A DNA stretch of 64,000 nt, from assembly GCF_014905175.1 (NCBI RefSeq), contig NC_057788.1, positions 12,983,404 to 13,047,403 on the forward strand. The letters are read 5' to 3'. The notes beneath the pieces are model-generated. The model saw only the letters and a list, made by a program, of their open reading frames with translations. It was not told the origin of the DNA and searched no databases. Position numbers and translations under genes: made by a program. Source of the stretch: Aphidius gifuensis (taxonomy: Eukaryota > Arthropoda > Insecta > Hymenoptera > Braconidae). Positions 55,575 through 64,000 of this stretch are shown one piece after another. Within the stretch, counting starts at the first letter, position 1. Every line of letters starts with the position of its first letter.

Positions 55575-58500
55575 TTAGGCCGCTATATATTCATTTCCGG
55601 AGCTTGTTGCTGGCAATGGCCCTACGATGTCCATCGCGATTTTCGCAAATGCTATGCCCGGTGTATCGGTTATTACGAGTGGGTTTTTCTGTTTTATTCT
55701 ATTCACTTTTTTTAATTGACATTCTAAACATTGTTGTATTCTACGGTTTATATCTTCTTTCAAATTTTCCCAGTAATATTCGTTTTTAATTCTACTAAAT
55801 GTTTTTGAGGTACCTTTGTGGCCACCTATCGGTGATGTGTGTAATTCGTTAAAAATGTCGTCCCTTTTGTCTGAAGTTACATATTTTAATTGATTATTGC
55901 AAATCACTATTTTTATTTTTAAGTTTATTTTTATTATATTTAATATTTCTGACCAATTTACGTTACAAATTTTATCTGTTCTTGATAGTGAAAGATAATC
56001 TATTTTTTCTTTTTGAACTATACTCTGTAATTCTTTAAATGCTTTATTAAAATTCTCTAATGTTATGTTAATTGATTCACCGCCTGTGTTACCTATAATT
56101 ATAGGAAAATAATGTTTTTTACCCTTTTTTATGTGTGTGCAGCTACCTAGTGTATATGAATTCGGTAACGTTGATCGATTTAGGGATTTTAGGGTCTCTG
56201 CGCCAGAGTCGCAAGGTTGACCAGTATCTGTTAAAAAATAAACAAATTTGTCTTTTTGAAATTGAAATAGGTTCGGTAATTCTATTATATTTGTGTTCGC
56301 GTCATTTTCGTTATCTGACGATGATATTATACTTTTTAACTCTTCGTCCGATTCGTCGTCACTACTATTGTCACTGTCACTGAAATTTTCCTCTTCGTTT
56401 TCTTCTTTGTTTTGTTGATTATTATTTTCTGTTTTTCTTGGTCTGCCTCTTTTCTTCTTTTGTTGGTTCCCTTCTTCTTTCTTCTTCTTTGGTCTGCCTC
56501 TTTTCTTCTTTATTGGTTCTGTGTCTGTATTCTTTTTTTCTCATGTTTCTGGATTTTTTTCTGTTTCTTTATTTTTGTCTGTGTTTTCTTTTTCTGTAGT
56601 TGTATTTCTTTCTCTTGTATTTGTATTTCTCTTTTTCTCTGTATCTGTGTCTGTATTATTCTCTTTTTCTGTATCTGTATCTGTATTATCTTCTGTATCT
56701 GTGTTTCTTTCATTGTCTGTGTCTGTATTTTTTTCTTTGTCTGTATTTCTATTATCTTCTTTTTCTGTAACTGTGTTGTTTTCTTTTTCTTTGTCTGTAT
56801 TTGTATTAATTTCTGTATCTGTGTTTTTCTGTTCTTTTCTTGGTCTTCCTCTTTTTCTAATCACTCTTTCTATTGTTTCTTCGTCCGGTTCTTCCATTTC
56901 CAAGATTTTTGCGAAATCTTTTAGGTCCACCGGTATTTCCTCTTCTTTTTGTCTTAATGTTTGTTGTCTTGTTGTAACGTTTACTTTTCTTGTTGGTTCT
57001 TCCACTGGATTTCTTGATAATGCGTCTGCATTTTCATTTAATTTACCTGGTTTGTACCTTACTTCATAATTGTATTCTGCTAAGTCGAGTCTCCATTTTA
57101 GTATTCTGTTCTTGATGTCTTTTGCTGACTTGAACCATACTAAGGGTTGGTGATCAGTTATTACTATAAATTTATATCCGTATATGTATGGCCTGAAGTT
57201 TTTTACTGCTGCTACTATGGCGAGTGCTTCTTTTTCGTATGTATCATACCTTGTTTCTGCGTCTTGTAGTACTCTTGAAAAATATGCTATTGGTTTGTCT
57301 TTTCCGATGATCCCCTGTGACAATACTGCTCCTATGGCGTATCCTGAGGCATCAGTTGTAATAATAAATGGTTCATCAAAATTTGGGTACTGTAGTATTG
57401 GTGCTTTACACAACGCATCTTTCAAAGTTTTGAATGCTGTGTCTGCGTTTTTCCCCCATTCAAATTCTACTTCGTCTTTTAATAAATTCGTCAAAGGCTT
57501 TGCTGTCTTCGCATAATTCGGTATGAACCGCCTGTAATATCCTGTTAATCCCAGGAGTTGTCTTATATTTTTTCTGTCTTTTGGAGTAGGGAAGCATTTT
57601 ACTGCTTCTTTTTTCTTTGGGTCTGTCTTCAGTCCTTGTTCAGACACAATATGACCTAAGAACGATACTTCTTTTTTAAGAAATACGCACTTATCTGGTT
57701 GTATTTTTAATTTGGCTTCTTTCAGCCTGCTCACTAGCTTGTCTATTCTTTCTTCGTGTTCTTTCAAATTTCTTGCTGGTACTATGATGTCGTCCAGGTA
57801 TACAAACATTTCGTTACCCTGTAGACCTGTTAGTAGTGTGCTGAGAAGTCTCATGAATGTTGCTCCGCTTGTCTTCAATCCCATAGGCATCCTGATGTAC
57901 TCGTAGTGTCCATTTGGTGTTGAAAAAGCTGTTTTTTCTGCATCTCTCGGATCCATTTTTATTTGATGATATCCTGATGCTAAATCTATTGTTGTAAAAT
58001 ATTTTGCTCCGCCCAATTCATCCAATATATCAGTGATGTTTGGCAATGGGAAGGCGTCATCTATTGTTTTTTCATTTAATTTTCTGAAGTCTATTACCAT
58101 CCGCCATTTTTCTGGCTCACCTGGTTTACTTTTCTTTTTTACTAACCATGTCGGAATGTTGAATGGTGATTTTGAGTGTCTCAATATCCCTGTTTTCAGT
58201 CCTTTGTTCACATGTTCTTCTATGACTTCTTGTAGTTTGTGTGGGGGTCTGTATTGTTTCACATTTATTGGTATGTCGTCTTTTGTGTTGATTCTGTGTT
58301 GTATTAAATCTGTTGTACTCAATTCTTCTTCTGGTAGTTGAAATTGCATTGTATGTTTTTCGACTAACCTTGTTACATGATCAATTTCTTCCTGATCCAT
58401 GTCTTTAAAATCCATTTTTTCCATAATATATTCAACTCTTTCTTTGTAGTTTTTCTGTGTTTCATGGGAGAGTACTCCTGTCGATTCGTTATTTTGCTGT

Positions 58501-59270
58501 GGTCTGTATTTTTCTTGTATTGTATTTAAATTTCTTATGTGGCTAATAACTTTTTCTTCAGTGTCTTTCCCATGTGTTGTTGTATTTTGTACGTTGCCTC
58601 CTTGTGCATGAGGGCTTACTTTTTTATTCTTTTTTCTTTTTATTAAGGCGACGTGTGGTCCAATTTCACTTTTCTCTTCCTTGTCTTCTTCGAATTCTTC
58701 CAGTTCCAGTTCTGGACAAATTATTTCGACTTTTTCTTTTGTTGTATTAAAAATTTTCATGTATGCTTTGCCGTTGCTGGCGTGTACTAAGCAGTTTCCG
58801 CCGTAGACTCCTTCTCCGAGGTCTAGCGTGTGTATGTAGCCATCTTTTTCATTTTTTTCTGATACTGGTAAATGTAGTATTTTTTCGCATCGTGGTTCAA
58901 TCGAGTAAATTTCTCCGAATGAACAATATTTGTCTCCGACCTTCAAATATTTTTTTTCATAATTAATTTCTGCTTTATTTTTATTAAAGAACTCTGATCC
59001 GAGCAGTCCATCTTCTATGAGATCTGTCGAATCTGGTATTATATGGCATAATGTATCAGTATTTAAAATTTTTATTATTGTTGTACCAATTGTTGTAAAC
59101 GGTGACCCTGATATACCTTTTATGGTTATTTTGTTGTTGTAGTCTATGTTTTCTTTGATCACGTGTGATTCTTTGATCAGACAGGGTGATGCTCCCGTAT
59201 CTATCAAAAATGACGATGAAATGTTGTTTTCTTGTGATATTATGATAAAAGGTAATCGGTCGTGTGACAT
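55575..59270 (-). pseudogene. Pol polyprotein: protease, RT, RNase H, truncated integrase; one TGA
   Basis: A single frame runs from 59270 to 55575 and is broken only by TGA at 56543-56541. Protease LIDTGASPC is near residue 23. RT has VIDFRKLNEKT near 390 and the catalytic YLDD near 490. RNase H has TTDASGYAIGAVLSQG near 640. About 720-1010 is a low-complexity spacer of Asn/Thr/Asp/Glu/Lys with three RGRP AT-hook motifs. Integrase starts with the HHCC zinc part (HTSPIGGHKG ... CLECQ) and reaches the first catalytic Asp (MDIVGPLP), then stops after about 15 more residues. The second Asp and Glu are missing. Pol is in the -1 frame relative to gag and starts 6 bases after the gag stop. Non-functional in integration. 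Confidence 0.9.
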
Positions 59271-59275
59271 CGGGT

Positions 59276-60577
59276 CTATTGTGATGACTCTTCGTTCACT
59301 TCTTCTTCCATTGTTGTATTCACTCGTCTTGGATTGTGGTATTGTTGCTGTTGTTGTTGATTGCGGTTGACATATTGTTGTTGATATTGGCCTCCTTGAT
59401 TGTTCCTCAAGGCAGGCCTTTGTCCGTTTCCCTGAGCATTTCTTTCATCGTCTTTCTTTTTATTGCAGACCTCCATTGAATGACCCGGGATTGAGAAGTA
59501 TCCGCATCTCGGTGGGTTTTTGTTTGTAAGTCCATTGAAGTAACATTTTTCTAATGTATGATTGTCTTTTCCGCATAATTGGCAAATCACGTTGTTTCCC
59601 GGTGTACTGTTGTTGTATGTTGGTCTCGTTGTTGGTCCGTATGATGGTCCAACCAACCAATCCTGACCTGATGTTGGCATACTAGACGTATGGCCCTTTC
59701 CTGATTCCATACTACGTGTAGCGCAAGTCAGTTCGCTGCTTGGTGGTCTTTGTGTGTTTTGTGTAATTGTTGGACGTGTTGTCGGAAAAGAGTTTCTCTC
59801 GTCTTTTAATCTTTGTAGATCTTGGCACTCGTTTATGTGGTGTCCGATCTTTAAACAATGTGTGCATTTTAATCTGGGATTGTTTGTTGTATTGACGTTT
59901 GTATTTTTATCTATTTTGTCTTTGTTTGTTTCTATTGCATTGACATTTTGTATCATTTTTATAGGATTATCGTTTCTCCGTATTGTTGCTCTCCTCTCCT
60001 CTTGTTCTTCGAGCTCAATTGCTCTTTTGATCATTTCTGTTAAGTCTCTTTCTTTTCTGAGTTGTCTGCTTATTTCTGGTACGGTTCCGATCATGAAGGT
60101 GTTCTGTAGTATGTCGTCTATTCTATTCTTCCAGATTTGTGCGGCTTCGCCTTCGACTGTTTCATGTGCGTCATTTATGGCTGTACCAGCATCTCGTATT
60201 CTCCTGGCGAATTTTCTTACACTTTCGTTTGGTAGTTGATACATTAGGCTTAACTCACCGATTAATTGTGTTTCGTTTTTGTGGCCTTTTTTCAGCCTTT
60301 TTAAAGCATCTAATAAATCATTTACTGTTGCGTAACCTTCGTTCGGAACTTGAAGGTCGTCCCTGGTATCTCTGTTTAGCTTTGTTCTCACAATTGCTCT
60401 GGTTAATTTTGATTCCCAGTCTGCTTGTGGTAACTCTTCTTTTGCTCTCTTACATTCTGTCATAAAACTTTGGAGACTGTTTTTACCATTGTATATGTCG
60501 ATTCCGCATGTAATATCTTGTATGATTCTTATTTGTTCGCTTAAGCTAACGGCTGGTTGTGGTGGTGGTTGTGTCAT
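59276..60577 (-). CDS. Gag polyprotein, main open part
   Basis: 433 residues from ATG 60577 to TAG 59278-59276. The capsid-like part has YQLPNESVRKFARRIRDAG near residue 115, the conserved Retrotrans_gag block. Three nucleocapsid zinc knuckles follow: CTHCLKIGHHINEC near 236, CQLCGKDNHTLEKC near 330, and CGYFSIPGHSMEVC near 357, where the second Cys is replaced by Phe. The C terminus is Gln/Asn-rich. The frame stays open some 150 bases upstream as an acidic Glu/Thr stretch, so 60577 may not be the original start. Pol follows in the -1 frame, so a ribosomal frameshift or equivalent is expected; no obvious slippery heptamer was seen. Confidence 0.9.
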   Translation of the reverse strand: MTQPPPQPAVSLSEQIRIIQDITCGIDIYNGKNSLQSFMTECKRAKEELPQADWESKLTRAIVRTKLNRDTRDDLQVPNEGYATVNDLLDALKRLKKGHKNETQLIGELSLMYQLPNESVRKFARRIRDAGTAINDAHETVEGEAAQIWKNRIDDILQNTFMIGTVPEISRQLRKERDLTEMIKRAIELEEQEERRATIRRNDNPIKMIQNVNAIETNKDKIDKNTNVNTTNNPRLKCTHCLKIGHHINECQDLQRLKDERNSFPTTRPTITQNTQRPPSSELTCATRSMESGKGHTSSMPTSGQDWLVGPSYGPTTRPTYNNSTPGNNVICQLCGKDNHTLEKCYFNGLTNKNPPRCGYFSIPGHSMEVCNKKKDDERNAQGNGQRPALRNNQGGQYQQQYVNRNQQQQQQYHNPRRVNTTMEEEVNEESSQ

Positions 60578-61024
60578 ATTTCTTCGATTGTTGTTTTCTT
60601 CGTCGCTAGATTCTTCGCTTTCGCTGTTGTTTGGTTGTTCTTGTTCCCTGTCCTCTTCTGTTTCCTCTTCTGTATCCTCTTCTGTTTCTTCTGTATCCTC
60701 TTCTGTTCTTCTTTCTTGATGTGCTTGATGTATTTATTATTGTGTTATCTTGATTACTTATATTTAATGTTTCTTCAAAAGAGTCTTCACCTGTGTAATA
60801 TTCGTCGTCAGTAACAGTGTTGTTTCCGCGATCTGACGTAAATGAGTCGTCAAGGTTGCTTGTAGTTGCAAAGGTTTGGTCCGCGCTCGCGTAACCTGAC
60901 TCGTCAGCTTTTGAGAGTTTGGTTAATACTTTACGACGTAAATCGATTTGTGGTTCTGGCCTGAGCTCCGTAAAACGTATGGCGATCTAGGTGTGGGGAA
61001 TTTTTTATCGGGTTTATCTGACAT
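60578..61024 (-). pseudogene. N-terminal extension of Gag, frameshifted
   Basis: An ATG at 61024 opens a basic peptide (MSDKPDKKFPTPRSPYVLR). Coding continues in a second frame from about 60970 (acidic, NNTVTDDEYYTGEDSFEE) and joins the gag frame through a GAAGAGGATACA codon repeat at about 60640-60730. Two indels, near 60970 and 60720, break continuity. The second lies at the edge of the Glu-coding repeat, where slippage is likely. Confidence 0.55.
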
Positions 61025-64000
61025 TAGATATCATTTTCTTAATAATTTCAATTTGTTTGTAAAATAATCTGTGTGAAATTATTTAATTTTTCTCACAGAA
61101 ATTGTTTGGGACTTTATCAATTATTTATTTGTGGGGTTTATAATCTGAAAGCTTATTTTTATAATGGGGTTTTTTTAATAAAAAAAAAATTTATTAAAAT
61201 GTTTACAGTATGATTTGATTGGGGGGTTTATTTAAAGAAAAATTTCTTGGCTTGAAATTCTAGTTAAAAAATTTATTTTTATGATAGAATTTAGTTGTTT
61301 TTTTTAAAAAAAATTTGATTTGAATTCTGTAGAAATTTGACTTGAGAATTTATTTAAATAATTATAATAAAATTTTGATTTGAAAATTTATTTAAATGTT
61401 TGAAGTTTTGATTTGAAAATTTATTTAAATGATTATAATAAAATTTTGATTTGAAAATTTATTTAAATGATTATAATAAAACTTTGATTTGAAATTTATT
61501 TAGGGAAAAAGAAAAGAATTTTGGTTTTAAAAATTGTTTAAATATTTTATAGTAAAATTTTGGAAATTTATTTGAGAAAAAAAAAAAAAATTTTGGTTCG
61601 GAAATTTATTTTGATTTGAAAGTTTATTTAACTGTTTGAAAATTTAAATATTTATAAACTTGATTTGAAAATTTATTTAAATATTTATGATAAATGTTTA
61701 TAGAATTAATTTTGGGAATGTCTATAAAATTGATTTGAAAATTTATGTAAATGTTTGAAAATTTATCAAATGTTTATAACAAAGGTTTGATTTGAAAGTT
61801 TATTTCGAAAACAATTTTTGATTATTTAAATGTTCATAATAAATGCTTGAAAATTTATTGAATGTTTATAATAAATGTTTATGAAATTGGTTTGAAAATT
61901 TATATAAATGTTTATAATAAATGTTTGAAAATTTATTAAATGTTTATAATAACTGTTTATGAAATTGATTTGAAAATTTATGTAAATGTTTATGATAAAT
62001 GTTTGAAAATTTATTAAATGTTTCTAATAAATGTTTATGAAATTGATTTAAAATTTTATATAAATGTTTATAATAAATGTTTGAAAATTTATTAAATGTT
62101 TATAATAACTGTTTATGAAATTGATTTGAAAATTTTATGTAAATGTTTTTAATAAATGTTTGAAAATTTATCAAATGTTTATAATAGATGTTTATAAAAT
62201 TGATTTGAAAATTTATAACAAAGGTTTGATGTGAAAATTTATTTTTAAAAAAAAAAATTTAATTTGAACGTTTATTTAGATGTTTGTAATAATATCTTTC
62301 TTTAAATGTTTATAAAAAAATAAAAAATAAAATTGATTAGAGGATTTATTTAAATATTTATAATATTGTTTAAGATTTTATTAAGTTTTTTTGAAGAAAA
62401 TGTTTGAAAATTGTTTGGGGATTGTTTATTAATTGCTTAAAAAATTGTTTATAATTATTCTGTAATTGTTTAAATTTTATTTTTGATTGTTTATTAATTA
62501 TTTGTAGATTGTAAGGGGAATTGTTTAAAATTTGCTTAAATGTTGTTTGTTTATTGTTTAAAAATTCGTTTAAATATTGTCTATTAATTGTTTATAAATA
62601 GTTTAAATATTGTTGAATAATTGTTTATGTTGTTTGCTGGAATTATAAATTAGAATTATTTAAGAATTTGTTGGGAGTTTGCTTGGGAATTATCGAAATT
62701 TGTATAAAATTTTATTTGAAAATTCTGAAAATGTTTAAAATGATTAACTATTGTGTATAATTGTTTATAATTGTTCGAAATTTGTTTATTTATTGTATAA
62801 ATAGTTATTTTTAATAATTTTATTTAATGTCGGTATATAGGTTTCTATTCTTTAGTCTAGGATTTCTTCCGTATCGACGTCGGTAATGTCGTTTGCTATA
62901 GATCTATGATCTAGGTCGATATCTAGGTCGATATCTAGGATTCTTCTTTTTTTTTTTTTGAAAATAGGGGCGCGGGTGTATAATTTCATTTTCCCTGCCT
63001 AGTCTTATTTTATTTTCTGTGTCTTACTTCTCTGTCTTTCTAGCTGTCAGTTTTTGTTAGATATGTTTTGTTAAGTTTTGTTTGTTAACATATATATATT
63101 GTTTTTCTGTGTGTGTTTGTGTTATGTTTTCAATTTGTTCCTAATAAAATATTATTTGTAATTAATGAAATATTATTTGTTTGCTCGACTGTTTATTTAT
63201 TTAATTGTTTATTTGTGTGATTGTTCATTTGTTTATCTATTCTTTTGTTCAATCGTCTATTTATTTATTTGATGTTTTGTTTAATAATTCGACTGTGTAT
63301 TTATTTATTGACTTGATTATTTATTATGTGAATAATTTATTTATGCCTTTATTTGTTCATTTATTTATTGTTTATTCATTTGCAAATTTATTTGTTTGTT
63401 TATTTGTGTACGGGTAGGTGGACGTGAAAGTGAATTGTTATTATTGTTATTGTTTTGTTTATTTATTTTTTTGGTATATAGTTTTATTATTTTTTTTTTT
63501 TTGATATCTATTGTTATCAAGTGTGTGTGTTTTTGATTATAACTGAGCGTCTATTTGTGTAAGTGTGTATGTGTATATTGTAAAATCCGTCAATTTGTAT
63601 TTGTATATGTTAGTGTTTTTCCTGTGATTGCTTTTACTTTATTTATTGTCTGTGTTTTTATAAGAATGATTTTATTTTATTTTATTTCTAGTGTTCTAAT
63701 ATTTTTATGTAAATAAAATTATTTTTAATATTTTTATTCTCATTTGTGTACGTCTTCTGTAGCGTTTGTTTGTCTTTCGTTTGTGTGTGTGAGTATGTGT
63801 GTTGCTGGCTGGCACTATGCGTAGGGCGCGGTCTAAGTGCAGCGCGTTGCAGCTGCTTGCGCGTCTATTTCGTCCTATGCCAGGGTGTGCCGTAAGTGTT
63901 GCCGGCTAGCGTTTCGATTGGTCAGTGGTCTATTTCCCTGACACTTTGGCTCTTTTATTTTATTTATAAACGCATTTATTATTAACAATTTATTGTTTAA
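61025..64000 (-). other. Long AT-rich leader of the retrovirus, or flanking sequence
   Basis: No gene is seen. 61340-62260 holds tandem variants of ATTTGAAAATTTATTTAAAT and GTTTATAATAAATGTTTG with a period near 105 bp. 63070-63420 is rich in TTTATTTGTTTGTTTATT. A GC-rich patch (63815-63930, GCGCGGTCTAAGTGCAGCGC) is near the end. No copy of the LTR terminus occurs, so the 5' LTR and primer-binding site lie beyond 64000 or are lost. A leader of at least 3 kb would be unusually long and might contain an intron. Confidence 0.5.
62861..62945. repeat. Short CpG-rich TCGATATCTAGG repeat
   Basis: TAGGTCGATATCTAGGTCGATATC occurs as a tandem of 12-bp units preceded by GTATCGACGTCGGTAATGTCG. It stands out from the AT-rich leader. 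Confidence 0.5.

Larger units (their letters stand above)
50375..64000 (-). mobile_element. Env-bearing Ty3/gypsy endogenous retrovirus with a dsRNA-binding accessory gene
   Basis: The order on the minus strand is leader (64000-61025, 5' LTR not reached), gag, pol, env, accessory ORF, repeat-rich 3' UTR, polypurine tract and 3' LTR. The genes need only few repairs: frameshifts in gag N terminus and accessory gene, one stop in pol, one in env, plus a large deletion across integrase. It therefore looks fairly young. Codon use and GC content are higher than the surroundings. The element sits in copy 3 of the Helitron-like repeat. At over 13 kb it is longer than typical gypsy elements. Confidence 0.85.

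Noticed and set aside
56541..56543. Programmed stop-codon readthrough in pol at TGA
   Set aside because: It lies in a drifting low-complexity spacer far from the gag/pol boundary, and the integrase downstream is truncated; a point mutation is simpler.
56412..57069. Plus-strand Cys/Phe/Val/Ser-rich ORFs
   Set aside because: Antisense to the Lys/Asn/Thr/Glu low-complexity spacer of pol.
59754..60814. Plus-strand ORFs, one with a Ser/Val repeat
   Set aside because: Antisense to gag and its Glu-rich codon repeat.
63790..63940. GC-rich patch considered as the 5' LTR or a host CpG promoter
   Set aside because: It shares no terminus or body match with the 3' LTR, and no gene follows in the window.

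Overview
The window looks like intergenic DNA of an AT-rich insect genome packed with transposable elements. Short AT-rich introns, nested LTR elements, Helitrons, MITEs and a gypsy element with env all fit an arthropod. A hymenopteran parasitoid is my best guess, but no host marker gene proves it. No complete host gene was found. Almost every coding block belongs to a mobile element and most are broken by stops or frameshifts.

1-9 kb holds a small three-exon gene fragment of unknown family, local repeat fields, a RING-finger pseudogene, a foldback repeat, a 30-bp minisatellite, a zinc-knuckle Gag pseudogene, a tandemly doubled Cys-containing ORF and a short J-domain-like ORF. 9.2-13.5 kb is two copies of one interspersed repeat, one hit by a MITE and the other by a 1.6-kb hAT-like element with a clean 8-bp target duplication.

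14.2-26.5 kb is a set of nested insertions. An LTR (14221-14325 plus 25975 onward) was split by a DNA transposon of about 11.6 kb (14326-25969, candidate 5-bp duplication AGTGC). That transposon carries a BEN-domain gene on the minus strand and a tnp2-like transposase on the plus strand. It was later hit by a Helitron with a large minisatellite, an unidentified insert, a second Helitron-like element and a solo LTR. 27.5-34.6 kb contains more LTRs of the same gypsy-like family, one holding a 1.2-kb near-perfect hairpin element, and a truncated SAP-domain Gag. 35.8-37.6 kb is a broken MULE transposase followed by a DEDDh-exonuclease-like region.

43.9-48.1 kb (minus) is the N-terminal half of a Helitron protein in pieces. 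A ubiquitin-specific-protease-like domain sits between DUF6570 and the region that leads to the Rep part. It is cut by a MITE at a TA site, and on its upstream side by the third copy of a repeated Helitron-like element (others at 22.7 and 38.6 kb).

50375 to the window end (minus) is a large env-bearing Ty3/gypsy endogenous retrovirus inserted into that third copy. From 5' to 3' it has a long leader, gag, pol (PR-RT-RNase H, low-complexity spacer with AT hooks, truncated integrase), a glycoprotein gene of a mononega/chuvirus-like kind, and an accessory gene with a canonical C-terminal and a possible N-terminal double-stranded-RNA-binding domain. A hairpin-rich 3' UTR, polypurine tract and 1228-bp 3' LTR follow. 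The accessory dsRNA-binding gene is the most notable find: it suggests a retroelement carrying its own candidate RNA-silencing antagonist.
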